A DNA stretch of 64,000 bases, from assembly GCF_030066895.1 (NCBI RefSeq), contig NZ_JASJAV010000001.1, positions 62,001 to 126,000 of the forward strand, read 5' to 3'. The notes under the pieces were generated by a model, which was given only the letters and a program-made list of their open reading frames with translations, was not told the origin of the DNA and ran no database searches. The DNA is from Breoghania sp. Its GTDB lineage: Bacteria > Pseudomonadota > Alphaproteobacteria > Rhizobiales > Stappiaceae. The translations under genes and the position numbers were made by a program. The first letter of the stretch is position 1, and each line of letters begins with the position of its first letter. Shown here piece by piece: positions 9,947-19,045 of the stretch.

Positions 9947-11068
9947 TCAGGCAGCGACAGCCGCCGCCTTAGCGCGTTTGCCGTCGCCCTTGGAGACGAC
10001 CTTGCTGCGCTGGGCTTCGCGAATCATCAAGACGGTACGGCGCGCATCTTCCTGCAGCGTACGGCTGAACGAATCCGCCAGAGCTTTGGATTCGCTTTCC
10101 GGCCGCCCCACCCGCTTGCAGATCAGGCGGGCGAAGGCACAGAAGCCCTGCATGCCCATGTTCGTCGCCCGGCAAAGCACCACGACGGACGAAACATCGC
10201 TGTGCAGAAGCGAGCGCTTCAACGTCGCCTCGTCGATGCGCACGAGACGCGCCAGAAGCCAGATGCAGTCGCCCAGACGATCTTCCATCGTCAGTTCGCT
10301 GATCACGGAGTCGATCGTGCGACGTCCGTCGGGAATCGCGTCGTAGAGGGTGTCGCGCTCAAGCTGACGGTGCGCGCTCTCCTTCATCCCCTCCTCGATC
10401 ATCAGCGAGGCGCGGCGGGCGGCCTCCTTGAAATGACCTTCCTCGACCAACGAGGCGAACGCCCCGAGCCGGGTACGCAGCTCATCGGTCAGCGAGGCGC
10501 ACAGATCCCGCGCAAAGCCGTCTTCGTCGCGCCCGCGCTCGGCCAGATTGTGCTGAACCTGAGGATCTTCACCGCCGCGGTTGAGAAGATGGCCCAAGCC
10601 CGCCATGGAGAACCGCGCCCCGCGGTTGGCGGCCACCTTGCGCAATACTTCCGTACTGCCGACTTCCGTCAAGGCGTCGGTCACCGCCTCACCGATCGCC
10701 GGACGTGCCGCGATGGTCAGCCGGTGGGATTCTCCGCGCGCACGCGCGATCTCGGCCAGATCGTCGTCGCGCAGAAGCGGAGATATCTGCAGGATTGGCA
10801 TCGCGACGATCGCATCGTCATTGGCAAGCGTGAGCACCAGATCGCGGTCGACATGTTCCGAGCACGCGATTTGATCGGCGATATCGGCGCGGATCTCGTC
10901 TGCCACCTGGTCCAGCACCTTGGCGACCACATCGCCGAAAAGACGCTTTTCGATATCGCTCGGGATGTGGCTTTCCTCGAAGAAGACGTCCGAAATCGCC
11001 TTTACAAGCCGGGTGCGGCTCCGTGCGCTGCGGTCGCGCGCCAATTCCACCAGTTTAGATACCGGCAT
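9947..11068 (-). CDS. DUF2336 domain protein
   Basis: An intact 373-residue soluble helical protein matching DUF2336 (PF10098), found almost only in alphaproteobacteria. The N-terminus MPVSKLVELARDRSARSR and the phrase VFFEESHIPSDIEK are typical. No catalytic motif is visible and the family's role is unknown. No lesion in 1.1 kb although both neighbours are broken, which suggests it is under selection. Confidence 0.8.
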   Translation of the reverse strand: MPVSKLVELARDRSARSRTRLVKAISDVFFEESHIPSDIEKRLFGDVVAKVLDQVADEIRADIADQIACSEHVDRDLVLTLANDDAIVAMPILQISPLLRDDDLAEIARARGESHRLTIAARPAIGEAVTDALTEVGSTEVLRKVAANRGARFSMAGLGHLLNRGGEDPQVQHNLAERGRDEDGFARDLCASLTDELRTRLGAFASLVEEGHFKEAARRASLMIEEGMKESAHRQLERDTLYDAIPDGRRTIDSVISELTMEDRLGDCIWLLARLVRIDEATLKRSLLHSDVSSVVVLCRATNMGMQGFCAFARLICKRVGRPESESKALADSFSRTLQEDARRTVLMIREAQRSKVVSKGDGKRAKAAAVAA

Positions 11069-11331
11069 GTTCTTGCCCCTTCATTCACCGCCGTATACCC
11101 GGATTTCATGCGCAATATTAGAATATTAGAGACACGAGCGTGCCATAAACAACTCGTTATTATTTTTCATCGGCAAACAAATCCTAACGCTCGATAGTAA
11201 TCTCATTTAAAAAATCTCGAGATTGTTCAAAAACATATATTTTACACAACATTATTACATATACTCTATTGCCATTTTCAAAAACTACAGGTTTTAATTA
11301 AAATAATATTCAGTTCTCGACGATTCGTTAT

Positions 11332-12127
11332 TTGATGGAGGCCTCAATGTTAAGAAATAGACGCCTCGATAATATTAAATATATTATCTATAAATTCGAT
11401 CTTGTCGCGACAAAGCCGCCTGAGGATTCGCTGTTTTTCAAGATGTGGAACGCATCGGAGCCGATCGGTCTAGCCGCTTACGAGTTGCCTTTTCTCCAGG
11501 GCATCAAGGGCGGAGATCTCGATCCGAACAAATAGCCTATTACTGCTTCAACGGCTTACTGCTTCAACGGCGCGAACGACTACGCGGTTGCCGCGCGGCG
11601 CGCACCAGACAACCCCCCGCTGAAGGATTTCCTGCTTTACAAACAGCAGAGATACGCGAAATACAACGCCACCTTCCCCGACACCTGGCATCTGAACGGC
11701 GTCTCGAGCATCGCACCGCCCAAGGCGGTCACAATCTACGTGCGCTACGAGAAGATGCTGACGCCCGCCTATTGCCTCGCCTTGCGAATATCTCTGGTAC
11801 TAGCTGGCGCACAATATGGGGCAGCCCGCCCCGACCAATATCTACTCCTAGATCACCGGGAACGACTATGCTGACGGCGCCTATGTCATGGGCAACGTAC
11901 TCGACGCCTATCAAAAGAACCACCCGGATGAGGTGAAGGCCGACCAGGCAGTCTGACTCTACCAGTTCGCAACCTATTGCGAATACGCCGACTTCGCCGC
12001 AGGAACGGGCACCAAGGCCAAGAAGTCGAGCGCGTTCTCCATCTCCCCGCCCTCCGTCGGATCGGATCCCGGCTGGACGGATCTCGATATGTTGTATCAG
12101 GAATTCGAAGTCGGCGGCTCCGCCTGA
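11332..12127 (+). pseudogene. Unrecognised protein remnant in an AT-rich pocket
   Basis: The frame opens at ATG 11332 and breaks at about 11531. Joining frames gives a protein of about 265 residues: SLFFKMWNASEPIGLAAYEL, IAYYCFNGANDYAVAARR, FLLYKQQRYAKYNATFPD, YVMGNVLDAYQKN, YQFATYCEYADFAAG, ending EFEVGGSA. Lesions: a one-base shift near 11531, an exact 16-bp tandem duplication, a shift near 11785, and stops near 11850 and 11954. The N-terminal pattern (aromatic-rich, Q/N-D-Y-x-Y-like) faintly resembles TenA / heme-oxygenase-like helical proteins, but this is only a guess. The leader at 11150-11440 is far richer in A/T than its surroundings, suggesting acquisition by transfer. Confidence 0.5.
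11540..11571 (+). repeat. Exact 16-bp tandem duplication
   Basis: TTACTGCTTCAACGGC is repeated head to tail (11540-11555, 11556-11571) inside the remnant gene. Sixteen is not a multiple of three, so the duplication itself shifts the frame. Confidence 0.95.
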
Positions 12128-12315
12128 ACCGGGCGCGAATTTGCCCCTGAACACATGCTATCCTGCCGCAAGATTGGAAGGAGGCAGCCACAGGCTCCCT
12201 TCGCGCGCATCCCGCACGCGCGAGAGTAAAGAGGCTTATTTGTTCACATTCCCCCGGTTTGCCCGATTGCGCGGTTTTCGCAAAACGTCTAGATAACGCA
12301 AGCGGATCAGCCGCA

Positions 12316-12392
<77 letters not shown>

Positions 12393-12459
12393 ACGGCTTC
12401 CGGTCGATTACGAGACACGGCCGGAGGTCAGAATTATCGGCGAATATTCGGAGACAGTC

Positions 12460-12765
12460 ATGGTCGCACGCATCTATCGTCCCGCCAAAACGGCGATGCA
12501 GTCTGGCAAGGCGAAGACGAAACGCTGGGTACTCGACTACGAACCGGAAAGCGCCCGCGAAATCGAGCCGCTGATGGGCTACACCTCCTCCACCGACATG
12601 AATGGGCAGATCAAGCTATTCTTCGACACGAGCGAGGAAGCGATTGCCTATGCCAAGGCCCACGGCATCCCCTACCGGGTGAAGGAAGTGCATGAGCGCA
12701 AGACCCGGTCGATGGCCTACGCGGACAATTTCCGTTACGACCGCCTCATGCCTTGGACGCACTGA
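12460..12765 (+). CDS. ETC complex I subunit, NDUFS4 (18 kDa) family
   Basis: A 101-residue protein of the complex I accessory family conserved between mitochondria and alphaproteobacteria (PF04800). It begins MVARIYRPAKTAMQSGK and contains WVLDYEPESAREIEPLMGYT and FDTSEEAIAYAKAHGI, the family core. ATG at 12460 starts just after the conserved region. It sits between two tRNA genes on the same strand. The frame is intact. Confidence 0.9.
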   Translation: MVARIYRPAKTAMQSGKAKTKRWVLDYEPESAREIEPLMGYTSSTDMNGQIKLFFDTSEEAIAYAKAHGIPYRVKEVHERKTRSMAYADNFRYDRLMPWTH

Positions 12766-12870
12766 CCCGTCCACTCCCGACATCCACCGGATTTACCCTG
12801 ACGCAGCGAGACTTCGCCGCGCACATATGGCACTTTGAACGAGGCGCGGGATTTGCGCACCGCATTTGCC

Positions 12871-12947
12871 GGCCCCGTAGCTCAGCTGGATAGAGCAACG
12901 GCCTTCTAAGCCGTTGGTCGCAGGTTCAAATCCTGCCGGGGTCGCCA
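12871..12947 (+). tRNA. tRNA-Arg(TCT)
   Basis: A full 77-nt tRNA: acceptor GGCCCCG pairing with CGGGGTC (one G-T pair), D-arm GCTCAGCTGGATAGAGC, anticodon loop CTTCTAA (anticodon TCT), T-arm CAGGTTCAAATCCTG, encoded CCA ending at 12947. A partial copy of its 3' half lies at 16223-16270, so this gene is probably the integration site of the adjoining island. Confidence 0.95.
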
Positions 12948-13149
12948 TATTTTCAATGGCTTAGCTCTCATCTTATTTTTCAAAAGTCTCAAAATGACCT
13001 TTGGTTTCAGACTTTTAGCATCGCGCGTGTTCTCACGCAGCCGCTAGAGACGCTCCGATTTGAGAATTGGCGCCACGTCCTTGTAAGCGCGCAGCACAAC
13101 ACCCTCGTGCCGAGCGATAAAAGCCCGACCTCGTTCGCTCGTCTTCATT

Positions 13150-14175
13150 TCATGGATCCTTTCGGGCGACAAAAAACCCGCCTTGCGGGCGGGTTTCGAA
13201 TTCTCGAACAATTGCGAACCTAGCTATTTCGGCACGATCACAGCGAACGCCTAATATCCGTATTAGTCGGGTTCCCACGCTCTCGAAATATCGATCGAAC
13301 TTTGCCGTCCAAGATGCAACATGGCCGTAATTATCAAGCAGGATCACACCGCCACCACGCATCCGTTCAACTGCCCAATCCAGGATCTCTTTCCGATAGC
13401 CCATGTCTAGGTGGAGGAAGCAGAGACGATCAGGCTCACACTCCTGAAGCGTCTTCTCAACCATGCCTTGATAGAGCCGGCACTCACCGTCGCAGAAGGC
13501 CAGCCGTTTCTTGATTTCGTCCAGGCACATGATTGCTTCGGGATTTTGACGCGGCCATGTATCAAATGAGTCGAACCCGTGAACTGCGCGGATATCGCCG
13601 GCATCCTGCATCAACCGCATCAGGTGCCACAGGCTCGCCCCCTGGCACACGCCAACCTCAGCGACATCCCCAAGAAATTGCAGTGCGAAGTTGGCCACCT
13701 GCCTCAGGAAAACGATCGTCTCGAACAGCATCATCGATACTGGCACTCCGAGCTCATGTGGGACAGTGCACTCCATCGCCAGCTTGTGGAACTGGCATAT
13801 GATCTCCTGTTTGAACGGCTGCCGGCTATCCACATCGACAAGCGCAGATTGCATTTCGGATATCTGGTCAGGATCGACATAAAGGGAGTGCTCATCGCGC
13901 TCCGCCGAAACGGGCTCGACTGCGAACTCGCGAAACCTCATGCCATGGAACCGCGGGTCGTTGCCGACCACACGCACGATCATGTGCAGTAGAAAATTGA
14001 TCAAATGCTTCGTGTAGTCGTTGAACCCCACCAGAACGAAGTGCTTGGCGACGATCCGGCTGTATAGTGCATTCAGCGTTGCCTTATCGATGGCAGCACC
14101 GATATGTCTCGACAAATATCCATTTAGATCCGTTTTCGAATCTGAAACAATCTGACTATCAACACTATGCTTCAC
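13150..14175 (-). CDS. TylF/MycF-like SAM-dependent methyltransferase with N-terminal Rossmann-like domain
   Basis: An intact frame of 341 residues. The C-terminal 190 residues look like a TylF-type O-methyltransferase: VAEVGVCQGASLWHL (SAM loop), HGFDSFDTWP, LCFLHLDMGYR (metal/acceptor acidic motif) and GGGVILLDNYGH. The N-terminal 150 residues contain VLVGFNDYTKHLINFLLH then VVGNDPRFHGM, resembling an NAD/CoA-binding half-domain found in sugar or capsule modifying proteins. Substrate unknown; polysaccharide or nonribosomal sugar methylation is an inference. The last 15 codons run through an intrinsic-terminator-like hairpin, hinting that the present C-terminus is an extension. Confidence 0.7.
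   Translation of the reverse strand: MKHSVDSQIVSDSKTDLNGYLSRHIGAAIDKATLNALYSRIVAKHFVLVGFNDYTKHLINFLLHMIVRVVGNDPRFHGMRFREFAVEPVSAERDEHSLYVDPDQISEMQSALVDVDSRQPFKQEIICQFHKLAMECTVPHELGVPVSMMLFETIVFLRQVANFALQFLGDVAEVGVCQGASLWHLMRLMQDAGDIRAVHGFDSFDTWPRQNPEAIMCLDEIKKRLAFCDGECRLYQGMVEKTLQECEPDRLCFLHLDMGYRKEILDWAVERMRGGGVILLDNYGHVASWTAKFDRYFESVGTRLIRILGVRCDRAEIARFAIVREFETRPQGGFFVARKDP
13165..13195 (-). terminator. Intrinsic-terminator-like hairpin inside the methyltransferase 3' end
   Basis: Read on the minus strand: stem AACCCGCC / GGCGGGTT followed directly by a run of six T. It encodes part of the C-terminus and lies about 15 bp before the stop codon at 13150. Confidence 0.6.
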
Positions 14176-14224
14176 TCTTTTTCCCCTGCGTTAGTTTCAG
14201 GGAACGATAAGAGGATGTCCGATC

Positions 14225-14437
14225 ATGAGAAATTATCAAGTTAAAACAGGTCGCAAAGAACCAGTTTTTTCGGAGGAGAATGCCCTCTCCGCACTTGATG
14301 ACGCGCTTGATCTCTGGCTAATCGAACGCGAAAGCGCGACCCCGGGTGAAGGCATGAGCGTTGGCTCACTGCAAGCGACATTCGCACTCATGCTCGACGC
14401 GCGGGTCAGCACTCAGCACCAAGGCATGGACGCGTAA
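14225..14437 (+). CDS. Small hypothetical protein
   Basis: A 70-residue ORF with ATG at 14225 preceded by AGAGG at a good distance, divergent from the methyltransferase. It is soluble, Asp/Glu/Ala-rich, with no motif I recognise. Its position in the island and Shine-Dalgarno site support a real gene; nothing indicates a function. Confidence 0.45.
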   Translation: MRNYQVKTGRKEPVFSEENALSALDDALDLWLIERESATPGEGMSVGSLQATFALMLDARVSTQHQGMDA

Positions 14438-14514
14438 CCTTTAAACAATATCAACACGGTATCTCTGTGCGTTAGCGCGTTCCCGGCACGCCAGATCTCG
14501 CGCAGCGTCTATTC

Positions 14515-14987
14515 CTACACCTGTGCTCCCGCAAAATTACCCATGATGAGCGGGGGCGCCAGACATGCAGCGCTGGGAGCAGCGTTGCAATATCTATTGT
14601 AACCCATGTTATAGAGGCTCGCCCCGCTGAAATGAATCGAGTTTGACACCGAGTCGACACTTGGAAGCACATAGCTGCGCACAGCGAACGTGTAATTTTC
14701 TCCATCTGCATCGGCATCACCGACGGACGCCATGAACGTCGCCAAATCCGCTGTCTCGTCCCAATCCTGGCATGACTCCCCAACAAGAAACAGCGTGTCG
14801 GATCGAATGAAGGTTTCCTCCCTCAATTGATCGATCAAGGTCGCGCGGTCGGCGGTAATCTCCGCCTGCGTGCGCCCATTGAGTGCATCAGTCTCGCCTT
14901 GCTGGATCGTCACGATATCGAAGGTGCTTTTGCCGATCAAAGACAGAGCCGCCGAAACGTCGGTGAGCATGTCGACGTAGCGTACTA
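14515..14987 (-). pseudogene. SGNH/GDSL-type hydrolase C-terminal fragment, cut by an IS
   Basis: The 3' part of an SGNH hydrolase, probably a sialate O-acetylesterase-like carbohydrate esterase: block III appears as IVTIQQGETDALNG and the catalytic Asp-x-x-His block as VDSVSNSIHFSG. Reading continues upstream only into the left end of the IS3-family element at 14988, so the N-terminal Ser block is missing. No convincing 5' piece was found beyond the IS at 16082. Confidence 0.6.
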
Positions 14988-15066
14988 AGCTACCCCCGGA
15001 AAGTCGGACAATGACGGAAGCTACGATTTGCTTTCTGCTGGTCTCCAAGCGCAAGGAGATCAAAGC

Positions 15067-15399
15067 ATGTCGAAACGCAGGAACCATGACGCGAGCTTCA
15101 AGGCTCGTGTGGCGCTGGAAACCGTCAAGGGCGCGCGTACCGTGTCAGAGCTGGCCACGGAATACGATGTGCATCCGACGATGATCCATCAGTGGAGTTT
15201 GGAAGGTGGAAAACAATTCAGTGAATCTTTTTCCCGACAAACGCGCTGCTCGAGGGAGCTCCAACATCTTCGAACGCAGCGGGAAGAAGAAGACCGAGGT
15301 CGACGAGGAGAAGGTGGGTCGCTGCACGCCAAGATCGGAGAGCTGGTCGTCACCAACGTTTTTTTGTCACGAAAACTCAAGCCCTGGACCGGCAAGTAA
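15067..15399 (+). pseudogene. IS3-family transposase OrfA remnant
   Basis: Starts MSKRRNHDASFKARVALETV with the helix-turn-helix phrase VSELATEYDVHPTMIHQW. A 43-bp insertion of foreign-looking, AT-richer sequence (15197-15239) follows HQW. The usual ALLEGASNIFERSGKKK segment continues in another frame with a further one-base loss. The normal end, FLSRKLKPWTGK, is back in the starting frame, so the ORF looks open but its middle is scrambled. Confidence 0.82.
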
Positions 15400-15407
15400 G
15401 GCGCGGG

Positions 15408-16042
15408 ATGATCGAACGCTCCCACCCCACGCTGTCTATCGGTGCGCAATGTCGCCTGCTGTCGATCTACCAGAAGCCCAACAGCAGCAAGCCCACCAAG
15501 GGGCACAAAACCTCCCCTTTCCTGCTGGGTGGTCTGCGGATCGGTCGTGCCAACCAGGTCTGGTGCGCCGACATCACATATCCGCCGATGCAACGAGGCT
15601 TTCTCTGCCTGGTTGCTACCATGAACTGGTTCACCCGCAAGGTGCTGGCCTGGCGCCTCTCGAACACGCTGAAAGCAGACTTCTGCATCGAGGCGCTGAA
15701 CGAGGCGGTCCACCGCTTCGGCCCGCTGGAGATCATGAATTCCGATCAGGGCTCGCAGTTCATGTCTTTCGCCTAGGCCGACCGGCTGAAATGGGCCGGC
15801 ACCCGGATCTCGATGGACGGCAAAGGGCGCTGTCTCGACAATATCTTCATTGGCGATCCCTGAAGTATGAGTGCATCTATCTGCACGCATGGGAGACTGG
15901 CTCGCAGGCCAAGGCCGGCGTTGGCCCATGGATCATCTTCTACGATCACCAGCGGCCCCACGCCGCCCATGGCGGACAGCCTCCCGCCGTGGTCTACTTC
16001 AACCAGATCGAAACCGACCAGCAGGGCCAGAGGGTAGCTTAA
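15408..16042 (+). pseudogene. IS3-family transposase OrfB remnant
   Basis: DDE-type integrase core. MIERSHPTLSIGAQCRLLSI jumps directly to YQKPNSSKPTKGHK, so the usual 60-odd residues between are deleted. The first catalytic Asp (NQVWCADITY) and the second (IMNSDQGSQF) remain. TAG at 15774-15776 replaces the Trp of SFAW, and about 11 bp is missing after DNIFI, shifting the frame before RSLKYECIYLHAWETGSQ. The C-terminus ends normally at 16042. Confidence 0.85.
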
Positions 16043-16222
16043 ATCACCCCGGAAACTGTCCAGGGATCGGGGAGTAGCTCAATATCCGCGTCGTTCGATC
16101 CGTAGACGCAGCCCGGAAAAATGCCGGATCTAACACCAAATAGCTTTCAGACTTTTGCTCGAAAACCGGCATTTTCTGTACTGAAAAATTCTGTAAAATT
16201 ATTGATATTATTGAGATAACTT

Positions 16223-16270
16223 CGGCCCTCTAAGCTGTCGGTCGCAGGTTCGAATCCTGCCGGGGGCGCG
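16223..16270 (+). other. Partial tRNA (3' half), candidate attachment-site remnant
   Basis: Anticodon arm with CTCTAA, then GGTCGCAGGTTCGAATCCTG (T-arm) and acceptor 3' strand CCGGGGGCGC. There is no 5' half and no CCA. Close to the tRNA-Arg(TCT) 3' half at 12900-12947. It marks the right edge of the island. Confidence 0.7.
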
Positions 16271-16442
16271 AGATTTTCGAGGCCGGATTTTCGGGGCCAG
16301 ATTTTCAGGGAAAGCAACGCCCTTCCCAACTTCCGATCCTCGCCCCCAAAGCTCTCCCCCGTTTCCTCTAGCAGCCTTCCCGGCATTCGAGCACTCACAC
16401 GCGTGCCGGATGTCTCGTCGCGCATGAATTGGCTGAAATACC

Positions 16443-16462
16443 ATATGTATTTTTATACATAT
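16443..16462. promoter_or_regulatory. Perfect 8-bp inverted repeat upstream of the histidine kinase
   Basis: ATATGTAT-TTTT-ATACATAT, overlapping a TATAAT-like hexamer at 16459-16464, 125 bp before the kinase start, in an AT-rich stretch. It could be an operator or part of a promoter; the 315-bp gap (16271-16585) holds nothing else I can name. Confidence 0.4.
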
Positions 16463-16585
16463 AATATCCGTTTCCCTAATATTACGATTTCTTATCTTCT
16501 TATATGGTTTTAATGCCACGTTCCGAATTGTCCGGTTCTTTTCTGGAGTGGCGATGCGTTCGCACGATCGTACCCCCTTGGTTCG

Positions 16586-19045
16586 ATGACATATCGAATC
16601 ATGTTTCTGGTCTGTTTTTACGTCGTCCTCAGCACGGCGCTGCTGGGTCTGCTCGTCTACAATCAGGTCAGGACCCATCACCAAGGACAATGCGGTCGCC
16701 TCGATCGCCGCGGAAACTCACCAGATGGCGCGGCGGTTCGACCGGGTTTATTCCGCACTCGCCAGAGACCTGCGCACCGTTGCCGAGACACCCTCGCTGA
16801 AAGGATTTGTCCGCAGCAGGGAGAACGGAGGGATCGATCCCGTTGACGGCTCACAACCGAGGCGCAATGGCGCGACCGGCTGAGCGAGACCTTTCAGGCC
16901 GTTCTGAACAGCAATCCCGAGTACCTCAAGTTCCGCTTCGTCGGCCTTGTCGATGACGGGCGGGAGATCGTCCGCGTCGTGCGTAGCGTGCGCGACATCA
17001 TCTCGACACCGGACAACCACCTGCAGGCGAAGGGAAACGAACCCTATTTCCGCTTCGGCATCACCGTACCGACCGGTGAGGTCGCCTTCTCCGATGTGGC
17101 GCATGTGGGGCCGAACGCGGCGTCCGAGGAAAATCCGATCCTCGCCATTCGCGGCATGATCCCGATCGACGATGATCAGGGACAGCGTTTCGACCTCCTC
17201 ATCCTCAATGCCGACTACGTGGCCCTACTCCACAACGCCACCGACAACGACACCGAACACAACGACAACCTCGCGGGTGCACGATCTGGCGGATCACCTG
17301 CTCCACACCACGCCATGAGCCGCACGAGCGGATCGACCTGCAATTGCGGTCAGACCCGATGCGGCCCGTCCCGAAGATCGTGTGCGAGTTGCTCGCGCGG
17401 GGAGAACCGGAAGGCCTGCTGGAGATCGGCGACACGGTTGCCTATTACCTGCGCGATCCGGGGCACTATTCCCAGCAATCCGCACAGATCGGCTTTGCGC
17501 TCCAGATACCCGTCGCAATCCTCTTCGGCGATGCGGACGCGATCAAGAAGCACGTCATCTACATCTGCATCATCACTACCCTCCTGTTTTCGATCATCGC
17601 GATCTTCTTCGCGAAATCCTTCATCCGGCCGCTCGGCTTCCTGACCAAACAGATTTCCGGCTCAACCAACGCGGAGCTTCTCAAGAAGCTGCCGATCGAG
17701 CGCGACGACAAGATCGGAGATCTCGCCCGCTCGTTCCGCGACAGGACCCAGGCGCTGATGGACAGCGAGGAATACGCCAACACCATCGTGAACAACGTGC
17801 CCGACGGCTTGATTTTGCTCGATGGTGTGGGCATCGTGGAGGAATTAAACCCGAACTGCGAACGCATGTTCGGATACCAGGCAGACGAAATTGTCGGAAA
17901 GCATGTGGAACGACTGCTGTCCGACGGCACATCGCAATATGACGAGACGTTTTCCGAAATCTTCGAGAAGCTGCAGGATCACTCGCAGCCCTTGCAGGCC
18001 CGGGAGCTGGAAGCCGTCACCGCCAAGGGAGACCGGTTTCCCATCGAAATCGGCATCAGCACCTTGAAGGTGAAGGGCATGACGAAATTCAGCGGCATCA
18101 TTCGCGACATCTCCGAACGCCGCAAAATCGAACGGATCCGCACCGAATTCGTCGCCACCGTCAGCCACGAACTGCGAACGCCCCCCACCTCCATTCGCGG
18201 TGATCGACCAGCTTCTAGCGAAACCGCGCGCGGAGAAGGTCGAACAAATGCTGCAGATGGCGCAGAAGAACACCGCGCGGCTGATCCTGCTCGTCAACGA
18301 CATCCTCGATTTCGAGACGCTGCAGGCAAACAAGGCAAATTTCCGGCTGATCCATTGCGATCTGAACCGCGAGGCGGCGAAGGCGGTGGAGATGAACACC
18401 ACCTATGCGCAGGATCGCAAGGTCAAGCTGAAGGTCATCACCTCCAACGAACCGCTCATTGCCACCGTCGACCAGGATCGGCTGCAAAAGGTTCTCGCTA
18501 ATCGATCTCGAACGCCGCGAAATATTCAGAAGAGGGCGCGAGCGTCGAGATTCGTCTGGAGCGGCACGACACGACGGCCTGCATCTACGTCATCGGATCA
18601 CGGCGCCGGCATCCCGAAGAACTTTCAGAACCAGTTGTTCACACCCTTTAGCCAGGCCGATAGCGGGAATTCCGCCAAGAGTTCGGGCACCGGACTTGGC
18701 CTGCATATCACAAAGCGCCTGGTGGAAAGCATGGGCGGGGAGATCGCCTTCGAGAGCGCGGAGGGCCACGGAGCGACCTTCTGGGTTGCGTCTCCGCTGT
18801 TCGTGCCTCAGCCGCGGCGGCACGGGCTATCGCCTCCTCGGCCTGCATCTGGAAGAGGACCGGAATTTCGCCGAGGTTCTTCAGGCCGAACTGGATTCCA
18901 AAATCGAACTGATCAACGAAACCACGTTGAAAGGCGCGAAACGCCATTTGCAGGCCCACGAGTTCGATCTCGTCATCATCGATATCGATCTTCAGGGCGA
19001 GAACAGGCTGGATATCATCGAACACATCCCTGCCCCAGAGCGGAC
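16586..19045 (+). pseudogene. Hybrid sensor histidine kinase (periplasmic sensor, PAS, HisKA, HATPase, receiver), heavily degraded
   Basis: Joined frames give: an N-terminal helix (MFLVCFYVVLSTALLGLLVY), a periplasmic double-CHASE-like sensor (to about 17560), a second helix, a HAMP-like segment, PAS (TIVNNVPDGLILLDGVGIVE), H-box (FVATVSHELRTPPTSIR), N/G boxes (DHGAGIPKNF, SGTGLGLHITKRL) and a receiver start (FDLVIIDIDLQGEN). The conserved Leu after the H-box RTP is Pro. At least seven frame changes occur (near 16670, 16850, 17280, 18200, 18500, 18590, 18800). The receiver stops after about 70 residues where it meets the convergent DUF192 gene. Confidence 0.85.

Larger units (their letters stand above)
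14988..16081 (+). mobile_element. IS3-family insertion sequence, degraded
   Basis: Bounded by imperfect 25-bp inverted ends: TAAGCTACCCCCGGAAAG at 14988-15012 and, on the other strand, TGAGCTACTCCCCGATCC at 16057-16081 (about 17 of 25 positions match). It contains remnants of orfA and orfB. Length is 1094 bp, shorter than the usual 1.2-1.3 kb, because of internal deletions. No target duplication is visible (flanks TAC and ATA), so the ends or flanks have mutated. Certainly immobile by itself. Confidence 0.85.
12948..16270. mobile_element. Small genomic island at tRNA-Arg
   Basis: The segment between the intact tRNA-Arg and a 48-bp copy of the tRNA 3' half (42 of 48 positions identical by hand alignment). 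It holds an unusual methyltransferase, a 70-residue ORF, an SGNH hydrolase fragment and an IS3-family element, is richer in A/T at both ends, and has a shared 12-mer TTTCAGACTTTT near each edge (13005 and 16145). No integrase remains. A residual island or decayed prophage end is the best reading; independent loss of a second tRNA gene is the alternative. Confidence 0.55.

Noticed and set aside
16082..16180. 5' half of the SGNH hydrolase beyond the IS
   Set aside because: A short frame is present (MPVFEQKSESYLVLDP) but has no SGNH block I motif, so it cannot be joined with confidence.
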